From: Fimbriimonadaceae bacterium
GTDB lineage: Bacteria > Armatimonadota > Fimbriimonadia > Fimbriimonadales > Fimbriimonadaceae
Direction: 5' to 3'
Assembly: GCA_019694835.1 (NCBI GenBank)
Contig: JAIBBE010000156.1
Coordinates: forward strand, 1-8,292
Length of the DNA: 8,292 bases
The notes beneath the pieces are model-generated. The model worked only from the letters and a program-made list of their open reading frames with translations. It made no database searches and had not been told where the DNA came from. Both the position numbers and the translations under genes were made by a program. Below, one piece after another: positions 1 through 6,356 of the stretch (position 1 is its first letter; the number at the start of each line of letters is the position of its first letter).

Positions 1-117
1 CACACCATGGCACTGGAAGCGCAAGCCACCTCGCAAGAGACGGTCGAAGCCCAAACCCGTGCACTGGCTGACAGCCTATTAAAGGGTTCGCGGCGCGCTC
101 TGTGGCGGGAGCCCTGA
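1..117 (+). CDS. Mobile mystery protein A, C-terminal fragment (5' end outside window)
   Basis: The reading frame is open from the window edge to a TGA at 115-117 and gives 38 residues starting HTMALEAQ and ending ALWREP. From memory of the family, mobile mystery protein A ends with a conserved HTMALE-Q block and a terminal LW motif after a helix-turn-helix domain that would lie upstream of this window. The identification is strongly supported by the next gene, which matches mobile mystery protein B; the two are known to occur as a pair with A upstream. The A stop and B start are separated by only four bases, so the genes are almost certainly co-transcribed and translationally coupled. The DNA-binding domain is not visible here, so a role as regulator or antitoxin-like partner is inferred from the family only. 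Confidence 0.82.
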   Translation, partial: HTMALEAQATSQETVEAQTRALADSLLKGSRRALWREP

Positions 118-121
118 CACG

Positions 122-733
122 ATGGCATCCCGCCCGCCCTTCAACCTTGACTATCCACCTGGTGCCACACCCCTGGATGCCGATGAACTTGCCAGCCTCA
201 TTCCCAGCCACATCACCACGCAGGGTGATTTAAACGAATGGGAGCAGCTCAACATCCTTCAGGGCGAGCAATGGGTACGCAAGCAGCGCAAGGAGTTCCT
301 GACAGAGGCCTTCCTGCGCCAATTGCACAAACAGATGTTCGGCGAGACCTGGAAGTGGGCTGGCGAATTTCGCAAGTCCGACAAAAACATTGGCATCGAC
401 TGGCTAAAGATCAGCGTCGAGCTCAGGAAGCTGCTCGACGACATACGCTATCAACTCGAACACGGCAGCTTCCCGGCGGATGAAATCGCCGTGCGATTCC
501 ATCATCGACTGGTTGCCATCCATCCGTTCCCGAATGGAAACGGCCGCCATGCGCGTTTGATGGCCGATCTTCTGGTTGAGCGTTTAGGGAAGCCTCGATT
601 TTCCTGGGGCCAACGCAGCCTGAATGCGGGAAATCTGGTTGATGCCAATGAAACTCGACAGCGCTACATCGCCGCCCTGCAAGCAGCTGACGCAAGGGAT
701 ATCGCACCACTCCTCAACTTTGCGCGCAGTTGA
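122..733 (+). CDS. Mobile mystery protein B, Fic-domain protein
   Basis: This 203-aa protein is a Fic-fold enzyme. Such proteins typically transfer AMP or another phosphate-containing group from a nucleotide to a hydroxyl on a target protein. The Fic motif is clear at residues 134-145 (HPFPNGNGRHAR), with catalytic His134, the GNGR anion-binding turn at 139-142 and Arg145. It is preceded by the usual WKWAGEFR segment (77-84) and a KSDKNIGI flap-like strand (85-92). The N-terminal stretch PPGATPLDADE and the block LNEWEQLNI (37-45) are typical of mobile mystery protein B, and the length fits that family. Asn138 replaces the Asp/Glu of the common HxFx(D/E)GNGR motif, so metal binding may differ; I recall this as common in the family. 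I see no exact (S/T)xxxE(G/N) inhibitory motif. The ATG follows the upstream stop by four bases, with GGCGGGA about 11 bases ahead as a weak ribosome-binding site. Confidence 0.93.
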   Translation: MASRPPFNLDYPPGATPLDADELASLIPSHITTQGDLNEWEQLNILQGEQWVRKQRKEFLTEAFLRQLHKQMFGETWKWAGEFRKSDKNIGIDWLKISVELRKLLDDIRYQLEHGSFPADEIAVRFHHRLVAIHPFPNGNGRHARLMADLLVERLGKPRFSWGQRSLNAGNLVDANETRQRYIAALQAADARDIAPLLNFARS

Positions 734-989
734 TGGTCTCTGAAGTGTTGAAGTGCACTGAAATATGACCCACCGGGGGGGCACGTCAACAAATTAGTCT
801 CAGGCCAAAAGCGGCCGGTGGCCTATATTTGCTTTCAAGCAACCGACCTTGAGATAGTATTCAAGCAACATTACCCTGATCTCGGGAGGCGGTCTGATTC
901 AACTGACGGCACCCGTAGCCTCGTTCCAGAAAAAGGGAAAGTAGGGTCAAAGTGGACTTTCATTCGTATTTCGAATAGATCTAGCAACT
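734..989. other. Non-coding spacer with possible decayed IS/MITE ends
   Basis: I see no credible gene in these 256 bases. Near the left end, AAGTGCACT (751-759) is followed by TGACCC (767-772). Near the right end the same pieces occur in inverted orientation: GGGTCA (944-949) followed by AGTGGACTT (951-959). The two ends therefore form an imperfect inverted pair enclosing about 200 bases, as expected of a decayed insertion-sequence or MITE remnant. The AAGTGCACT/TGACCC style reminds me of IS21-family termini, but I cannot confirm that. Also present are a tandem TGAAGTG (741-747 and 749-755), a G7 run around 775-781 and a 10-base direct repeat TTCAAGCAAC (834-843 and 860-869). The promoter of the giant downstream gene must lie here or further upstream, but no convincing -35/-10 pair stands out. 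Confidence 0.35.
962..976. promoter_or_regulatory. Short inverted repeat upstream of the giant ATPase gene
   Basis: ATTCG, a TATTT spacer and CGAAT form a 5+5 inverted repeat ending 13 bases before the ATG at 990. It sits where an operator or 5'-UTR hairpin could act, and it occupies part of the place where a Shine-Dalgarno sequence would be expected. No good Shine-Dalgarno is visible between it and the start codon. A repeat this short can occur by chance. Confidence 0.2.
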
Positions 990-3900
990 ATGCCACTCGA
1001 CGATCTCCTCTCCCGTATTCGAGCCGAGAATCTCAACGTCTATCGAGCCAGTCCACAACGGTTGCGCGAAGACGTCGGCCAAGAGTCTCAGATCTCTCAG
1101 GACTACCGTGGGCGCCTCATCTACGAGCTTCTTCAAAACGCCGACGACGCTATTTCGTCGGAAACCCCTTCTTCCCTAGCTGCCATCGCATTTGTTCTTG
1201 AGGAAGACGCTCTGTGGGTCGCTAACTCAGGACGACCGCTCGACGAAGCCGATGTAAGAGGGCTCTGTGGGATCAGTGCTAGCAGCAAGTCCACGACGAG
1301 TGGGAAGCGCCGGGCTTCAATTGGCCACAAAGGGATGGGATTCAAATCCGTTCTGGAAATCTCCGATGCGCCGGAAGTGTACTCGACGACGATCAGCTTC
1401 AGCTTCGGACCCGACAAGGCTCTGAAAGCCATCGACGCTCTTGTTGCGGACGCTACCTTGCTCCCGGTGGCCCGCGCGCCCGTCACACGATTTCCGTGGC
1501 ACATAGAAGAAAAACCTGATCAGTGGCGCGCACTGTGCGATCAAGGCATGAAGACGGCCTTCCGGTTCCCGCTGCGCTCCAAGATGACATTCGAACAGCG
1601 CGAAGGTCTCGCACGTTCTCTGCGCGATCTTCCGGTGACATCTTTGGTGTTCCTGAAGCATCTCTGTCGTGTCGAGGTCATCATCAGGTGCCAGGAGAAC
1701 AATCATTCGTTTGCGTGGACAGCAAGGCGCCAGAGAGTCACCGACTCTAGAGAACACGACGTTCTGGCGTTCTCAGATGCGGGTACGTATCGCGTCGTAC
1801 TGACTCCTGACCAGGGAGTCGCAGAGACATTTCTCGTCGCGCATGACCCTAGCATTCACATCGAGAAGAATCGCGGTGGCCTGGATGAGTTCACTTGGGA
1901 CGGCATAGAGCTAACTGAAGTTTCCGTTGCGGCACGCATCCGCAGCGACAAACCTGTAGCGCTTGATCCAGCGTGGCGAAAGCTCCACGTGTTCCTTCCC
2001 ACAGGGGAGCCTTGCCCCTACCACCTCCTGGTGAGCGGTGCGTTCGGCTCGAACCTATCCCGTCAAGAGATTCGCGTAGAAGCCGACGCAACGAACTACA
2101 ACCGCCACCTCATGCGACACGTCGCACGCATACTTCGTGAATTGCTGATTCCGCAGCTCATATCCAGCGGGTCGTCCGTCGTCGATGTCCTGAGGATCCT
2201 AGATCGAGGAACACCAGTTGGAATTCCATGCGCGACTGCGGCAGCGCAGTCGCTCTTCGACGAAGTGCGTACCGCGCTGTACGACTTCACATTTCTTCCC
2301 CAGGAAGTTGGGACGCCGCTCGCCATCGCGACATGCGTCGTACCGCCGATCACTAGCGACGCCCATGTCGGCGAGATGCTCAGAGATCTTCTTCCTGCAA
2401 AAGCTTCCTCAGCGGACCGATGCTTCCCAATTTCTGCGCTTTGCGGTTCCGACGTCGCCCGAGTCCTCGTTGACCACGGTGCCCATGAATTAACTCCAGA
2501 GGCCGCGGCGGCAGCTCTTTCCAATCCTGACCCAACCCGGTCTCAACTTGACCTCGCGGGCAACCTGTTTGTGGATCCCGTGTTACGGGTCTTGGAGAAG
2601 CTTTGGCTGTCGCTGGGCGCTGATGGGCGCGAAAGACTTGCCAACGCAGCCCGACGCGAATCGCTCTTTCCTGTAGGCATAGCTAATGATGGAACAGCCC
2701 AGCGGGTCGCCACATCTGGGGTGATGTGCTTCTATCCGCCGCGGTCACTACATGGAACGGTCCCACTAGACGGTCTTTGCTTTTTGATGCAGGAGATTTG
2801 CTGGGGAGATTTGACACCTAAGGAACGCAATCAACAACTGCGGCAAGAGGTAGCTACCTGGCAAGCTCTCTTTGACGTGCAGGAGTTCAAGTTCCCGGCC
2901 GTTATGCGCGCCAGTGTCCTGCCGGCGCTTGATCTTGAGCGAGATGCTCATAGCCGCGAGGAACGCGAGTCACTACACACGTTTGAACGCATTGCAGCAA
3001 TTTGTCAGCTTGCCGGGCGAACGCCGAATCCCGGTGCGCCGTTACCTTATGAGCGCCTTGGGCCGAATCGCGCCCTTTTCAATTTAAGCCGCTTGGACGT
3101 TCCCTGTCGCAGTGATGTACCGGGGCAGTACGTCTGGGTCCCTGCGTACCGGGCGTACCTAGGAAGTGACTGGGTTGGAGAAAACTCTGTCGAGCGAATT
3201 CTCGCGGTCGGGCGTGAGCTTCGGGTTGAAGGGTTGCCATCGGTCAACTTTCTCGCCGGACCCGACGCCTTCGTTGGACTCCTAGCGAATTATCGTCACC
3301 TTCAAGAGGCGCCACGAACAGAAGATATCGATCCTGGCACAGACGAGGTGGGGATAGACGAGGATGAAGAAGCCGCTTTGGAGGGGGACGAAAGAAGCCG
3401 GTGGCTCAATTTTTTTTTGTGGCTTGGGGTAAATCAGGCACTTCGGCCAGTCCATTTCCACGATGTCGAAGATCGCGCGTCCGGTTGGTTGAAGACGGCA
3501 AATCTACAACGTCCGGAAGGCTGGATCTTCAGGAACCTAGATCAGAGTGTCTGGAGAGAATACGTCGATCGCGTCCGAGGCTCGCTCGCAGAAGTTGGAC
3601 CAGATGAAGAAACGACGCCCTACTTCTACGGCTTGCATGATCTCGATCACCTCGTGACCCTCCTGAGAGCTGCCTCCGAGGACCAAACGACCAAACTCGG
3701 TCGCGCCCTCTACGAGCATCTCGCACGAAATTGGCATTCGTTAGAGCGATTCTCAGCTGCTCTAGTCGCTCAAGTGCCATCAAACAGCGTTCCGGCAATG
3801 AGAACCAAGCCGCAACGAGCGAAGGATGATGAACTCATCGAGGTGGGTCCAGATTTCTGGGTGGCGCGTCTTCAGGCATCGCCATTTTGTCCAACCGGCC

Positions 3901-5882
3901 ATGGTCCGCGATACGCCAAGCAAGTCTGGCTACCGTCTCTTGAGGTCGAACGTCGCTTCGGGCGCCGAGCCAGGACTGGGAGCTTCCTGATCCCGGCTCT
4001 TGAGGTGGATCCGGCGGTTCTCAGAGGGAAAGCGAGGGGATTTGCACAGGCACTTGGCATACGCGAAGAGCTGAGTTCTGCCGCCTTCACCCTGAACGAT
4101 GCTCGCATCATGCTTGAGCGTCTGCGTGATCTTTACACCAACAGGTTTGAGGTAGGCGAAGATCTACGGCTCGAACTCCGAGAGGTCATCCGACCAGCCT
4201 ACCGCAACCTTTTCGAACTTCTCTCCGGCAAGGAACAGATTAATCCGCTGCTGGCACCTGGTGCACCACCGCTCGCAAATGCGCCACTCTTGGCCCACGA
4301 TGGTCGTAAAGCCTATCGCTTTATCGATGATGGGCAACTCTATTACATGGACCGTCGAGAAACGCGGGAGCATCTGAAATCGGACGCGGCCATTTGGTCA
4401 TTCGTACTGGAAGCGTTGCCTGTGGCAAGAACGTCGATCGTCCAGCTTTTCGGCGTACCTGTCCTGGAAGAGTCGCTCCGATGGGCCCCTAGACCGGGGG
4501 ACAGTGCGTTGAGTGTTGAAGAACTCGATCATCTACGAGAGGAGATTCGCCTTCTCGCCCCCTATCTGCTCGCACGAATCGCCACTGACCGATCAGACGA
4601 GAAACTTGCTAGACAAGATGCACAACGTCTGCGTAGGTTCGTAGAGTGCCTTGAGGCCGTGACAAATCTGGAACTCGATTGTGAGTTGGCGGGGAAGAGG
4701 CTCGATCTCGGCAATGGTGGTCGAGATTCCTTCGTCGAATTTGTTTTGGACAAGACTACCCATGCCTTCGTTGTCTGGGGAGAACAGTCGTGGCCTCCCG
4801 AACCACGCGAGGCAGAAGCGCTCGCCAACGCGCTTTGCGAAGTCTTTAGTGCCGGATATTTCGAGCCGTTTCTGGCCCTGATACAGGCAAAGACACCAGA
4901 AGACCGCGAGCGTCTTCTCCGTCGCGCCGGCGCACCTCTTGACGTTGATGAGAGACGGGCCCTGTTTCTGAACAACGAAAAGGGAAACCCGCAAGAGGTC
5001 GAAGTTGGTGCGCCCGCTGATCCGAAGACCACCGTGCCTTCAGGGACACAGGAGCAACAGGCCGTGCTACCCAATGGCGCCAGCCAGCAACTACCCTCGA
5101 CCAATGTACGCCGCGTACCCTTGTTCTCGCCTAGTCAGCTGCTACTCGACGGTCAGCCCATTCTGGTCGTAGGCACCGGTACTTCGCAACCCACATCAAA
5201 CGGAAAACCGACTGACGCTGCAAGCTTCGGGAGAGGCCCGAGCGGTTCAGAGAACCACGGGTATGGTGGACACACTGACCTCGACGCACTAAACAGAGTA
5301 GGCATGTGGGTTACTCTGACGTTCGAGCGGAACCGACTGCGTCAGTCCGGCCTGCACAACGCGGACATTCTCGATCCTGAACGCAGCGAACCACAGCCAG
5401 ACGCGATGGTGTTCGATGTGTCATCACCAGACAAGATTGCCAGCGCCCGAAGAATGTCATCGATCTTCGATGCGTCGATGAAGCAACTCAGTTGCTTATT
5501 TGGCATTTCACAGGAGTGGCCTGGATTCGATGTCCTCACTCTTGATCCACGAGTACCAGATCAACTCGATCGCCTTATCGAACTAAAGTCCTCGGGGGTA
5601 AAGTCGCGGGTACAGGAAATGACCTGGAATGAGTGGAAGTCGGCCGGTTCAAGCGCACTCAGAGCCCGCTTCTATCTCTACCTAGTAGGAAATCTCCGCT
5701 CGGATCTAAAGGAAGCTCAGCCATTCGTTCGAACGATTCGAAACCCATTCGAACAACTCGCGGCTGAAGTTCGGGTTGGCCAAACGGTTAGCCGCAAGGT
5801 TCTGCTTTCTGTTGAACTTTTCAAGGAGGCCGAACATCTCGTACTTTCAGTTGATGACGGGTTGCCGAATCCATCGATGTAA
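990..5882 (+). CDS. Giant sacsin/NO VEIN-like GHKL ATPase with C-terminal DUF3883 PD-(D/E)XK-like domain
   Basis: The protein has 1630 residues. The N-terminal GHKL (HSP90/MutL-type) ATPase shows the N box YELLQNADDA (45-54; Glu46, Asn50, Asp53), a G1-like ANSGRPL (78-84) followed by DV (88-89) and a Ser/Lys patch, and the G2 box IGHKGMGFKS (111-120). This is the arrangement of prokaryotic sacsin-N-terminal-like ATPases; the canonical DxGxG Asp is replaced by Asn79. The middle is long and lacks recognised domains, with an acidic tract (about 780-802) before a WLNFFLWLGV block (805-814). A Gly/Pro/Gln-rich linker spans about 1331-1430. The C-terminus (about 1438-1570) matches DUF3883: Glu1446, Asp1514, Glu1531-Leu-Lys1533 (PD-(D/E)XK pattern), then WNEW (1546-1549) and YLYLVG (1562-1567). 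Plant NO VEIN has the same end-to-end order. ATG 990 is the first start after an in-frame stop at 942 and precedes the conserved N-terminal region directly. A DNA-targeting defence role is inferred, not shown. Confidence 0.88.
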   Translation: MPLDDLLSRIRAENLNVYRASPQRLREDVGQESQISQDYRGRLIYELLQNADDAISSETPSSLAAIAFVLEEDALWVANSGRPLDEADVRGLCGISASSKSTTSGKRRASIGHKGMGFKSVLEISDAPEVYSTTISFSFGPDKALKAIDALVADATLLPVARAPVTRFPWHIEEKPDQWRALCDQGMKTAFRFPLRSKMTFEQREGLARSLRDLPVTSLVFLKHLCRVEVIIRCQENNHSFAWTARRQRVTDSREHDVLAFSDAGTYRVVLTPDQGVAETFLVAHDPSIHIEKNRGGLDEFTWDGIELTEVSVAARIRSDKPVALDPAWRKLHVFLPTGEPCPYHLLVSGAFGSNLSRQEIRVEADATNYNRHLMRHVARILRELLIPQLISSGSSVVDVLRILDRGTPVGIPCATAAAQSLFDEVRTALYDFTFLPQEVGTPLAIATCVVPPITSDAHVGEMLRDLLPAKASSADRCFPISALCGSDVARVLVDHGAHELTPEAAAAALSNPDPTRSQLDLAGNLFVDPVLRVLEKLWLSLGADGRERLANAARRESLFPVGIANDGTAQRVATSGVMCFYPPRSLHGTVPLDGLCFLMQEICWGDLTPKERNQQLRQEVATWQALFDVQEFKFPAVMRASVLPALDLERDAHSREERESLHTFERIAAICQLAGRTPNPGAPLPYERLGPNRALFNLSRLDVPCRSDVPGQYVWVPAYRAYLGSDWVGENSVERILAVGRELRVEGLPSVNFLAGPDAFVGLLANYRHLQEAPRTEDIDPGTDEVGIDEDEEAALEGDERSRWLNFFLWLGVNQALRPVHFHDVEDRASGWLKTANLQRPEGWIFRNLDQSVWREYVDRVRGSLAEVGPDEETTPYFYGLHDLDHLVTLLRAASEDQTTKLGRALYEHLARNWHSLERFSAALVAQVPSNSVPAMRTKPQRAKDDELIEVGPDFWVARLQASPFCPTGHGPRYAKQVWLPSLEVERRFGRRARTGSFLIPALEVDPAVLRGKARGFAQALGIREELSSAAFTLNDARIMLERLRDLYTNRFEVGEDLRLELREVIRPAYRNLFELLSGKEQINPLLAPGAPPLANAPLLAHDGRKAYRFIDDGQLYYMDRRETREHLKSDAAIWSFVLEALPVARTSIVQLFGVPVLEESLRWAPRPGDSALSVEELDHLREEIRLLAPYLLARIATDRSDEKLARQDAQRLRRFVECLEAVTNLELDCELAGKRLDLGNGGRDSFVEFVLDKTTHAFVVWGEQSWPPEPREAEALANALCEVFSAGYFEPFLALIQAKTPEDRERLLRRAGAPLDVDERRALFLNNEKGNPQEVEVGAPADPKTTVPSGTQEQQAVLPNGASQQLPSTNVRRVPLFSPSQLLLDGQPILVVGTGTSQPTSNGKPTDAASFGRGPSGSENHGYGGHTDLDALNRVGMWVTLTFERNRLRQSGLHNADILDPERSEPQPDAMVFDVSSPDKIASARRMSSIFDASMKQLSCLFGISQEWPGFDVLTLDPRVPDQLDRLIELKSSGVKSRVQEMTWNEWKSAGSSALRARFYLYLVGNLRSDLKEAQPFVRTIRNPFEQLAAEVRVGQTVSRKVLLSVELFKEAEHLVLSVDDGLPNPSM
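3410..3418 (+). repeat. T9 homopolymer inside the giant ATPase gene
   Basis: Nine consecutive T bases encode part of N-F-F-L at residues 807-810. The frame continues into WLGV, a motif I associate with sacsin-like proteins, so the frame as read is the functional one. Loss of one T would bring a TAA at 3430-3432 into frame within a few codons. Gain of one T would shift into a frame that ends at 3607, giving a protein of roughly 870 residues without the DUF3883 domain. Confidence 0.9.
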
Positions 5883-5938
5883 TACGCTGCTGAAGTGTCA
5901 GGGTGTAGAAGCATATTCAGTCGGTACCAATCACGACA

Positions 5939-5952
5939 CTCGGATAGCCGAG
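5939..5952. terminator. Weak hairpin downstream of the giant ATPase gene
   Basis: CTCGG, ATAG and CCGAG form a 5-bp stem about 57 bases after the stop codon at 5880-5882. It is followed by an AT-rich stretch (ATTAATCAAATCT) but not by a true T tract. It might be a weak intrinsic terminator or simply a chance palindrome. Confidence 0.22.
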
Positions 5953-6008
5953 ATTAATCAAATCTAACATAACCCGACTCTGCGCTTACCCGATCAAGAC
6001 CAGCTAAT

Positions 6009-6025
6009 AGCGCTGCCTCAGCGCT
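6009..6025. terminator. Perfect GC-rich hairpin touching the IS left end
   Basis: AGCGCTG, a CCT loop and CAGCGCT form a perfect 7-bp stem. Its last base is the first base of the insertion sequence's inverted repeat. No T tract follows, because the element begins there. It may be the stem of a terminator for the giant ATPase gene whose T tract was displaced by the insertion, or a structured target site. Either reading is inference. Confidence 0.3.
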
Positions 6026-6035
6026 GTGACCTGCC
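6025..6035 (+). repeat. IS left inverted repeat (IRL)
   Basis: TGTGACCTGCC is the exact reverse complement of 7221-7231. Weaker matching, including a shared GATTT block, continues inward to about 6051. Base 6024 has no counterpart at 7232, which fixes the outer boundary. Confidence 0.85.
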
Positions 6036-6067
6036 CGGAGATTTTCGGACCAGTAAAACTTGAGAAG

Positions 6068-6094
6068 ATGGCTTCCTTGAAGAGAGGAAGTCAT
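6068..6094 (+). promoter_or_regulatory. Hairpin sequestering the orfA ribosome-binding site and start codon
   Basis: In RNA, positions 6068-6078 (ATGGCTTCCTT) can pair with 6084-6094 (GAGGAAGTCAT), giving an 11-bp stem with two G-U pairs and a 5-base loop. The 3' arm contains the GAGG Shine-Dalgarno (6084-6087) and the first two bases of the orfA ATG. Any transcript that includes the 5' arm would hide the translation start. Other insertion sequences, such as IS10 and IS50, use this principle to avoid being switched on by read-through transcription, here from the upstream gene. The pairing is seen in the sequence; the function is inferred. Confidence 0.6.
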
Positions 6095-6356
6095 GAGAAA
6101 GAGTCGATTCACCGAAGCCCAGATCGTCACCATCCTGCGGGAAGCGGATCGGGGATCAGTTGCAGAAGTAGCCAAGAAACACGGCATCAGCGAACAAAGC
6201 ATCTACACATGGCGGAAGAATTTCGGGGCGCTCGATGCGGCAGACGTAAAGAAGCTGCGTCAGCTCGAACAGGAAAACGCGCGGTTGAAGAAGCTCCTGG
6301 CGGAGCGCGACCTTGAAGTTGAGATCATGAAGGAGATCAACGCAAAAAAATGGTGA
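6093..6356 (+). CDS. IS3-family transposase OrfA (IS407 group)
   Basis: This 87-aa protein begins MRKSRFTEAQIV, the signature of IS407-type OrfA. Residues about 5-45 form the helix-turn-helix that binds the element's terminal repeats (EVAKKHGISEQSIYTWRKNF covers the recognition part). Residues about 53-80 form a heptad-rich leucine-zipper-like coiled coil (LRQLEQENARLKKLLAERD) used for oligomerisation. The length is standard and the frame is uninterrupted. GAGG lies five bases before the ATG but within a hairpin that includes the start. The gene ends in INAKKW, where an A7 run allows a -1 shift into orfB. With orfB broken, this protein may still be made and, by analogy with IS3 and IS911 where OrfA regulates transposition, may act as a DNA-binding modulator. 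Confidence 0.93.
   Translation: MRKSRFTEAQIVTILREADRGSVAEVAKKHGISEQSIYTWRKNFGALDAADVKKLRQLEQENARLKKLLAERDLEVEIMKEINAKKW
6330..6350 (+). promoter_or_regulatory. Programmed -1 frameshift site (A7 with upstream SD-like sequence)
   Basis: The run of seven A at 6344-6350 is read in the orfA frame as gcA AAA AAA, matching an A-AAA-AAA slippery heptamer. A Shine-Dalgarno-like AAGGAG (6330-6335) lies eight bases upstream, a spacing like that of the dnaX-type stimulator. A -1 shift enters the orfB frame, where an ATG also begins at 6350, so initiation at 6350 is an alternative. In this copy either route reaches an amber codon at 6392 after 14 codons. Confidence 0.7.

Noticed and set aside
834..869. 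Direct repeat TTCAAGCAAC, considered as iterons or the start of a CRISPR array
   Set aside because: There are only two copies 26 bases apart with no further units, so it supports neither.
818..1201. A 127-codon plus-strand open frame overlapping the start of the giant ATPase gene
   Set aside because: It has a low-complexity Ser/Arg-rich translation and overlaps over 200 bases of a strongly supported conserved domain in another frame; it looks like a shadow frame.
4562..5104. A 180-codon antisense open frame inside the giant ATPase gene
   Set aside because: The Ser/Arg/Ala-rich translation is typical of the antisense of GC-rich coding DNA and has no domain or ribosome-binding support.
740..5898. 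A 9-base direct repeat CTGAAGTGT at 740-748 and 5890-5898 flanking the giant gene, considered as attachment or insertion-site repeats
   Set aside because: It is short enough to arise by chance in 8 kb, does not extend, and no integrase or other boundary signal accompanies it.
5951..5965. AGATT-AATCA-AATCT palindrome, considered as an operator or terminator
   Set aside because: It is an AT-only weak stem of five pairs with no T tract or nearby promoter; likely chance.
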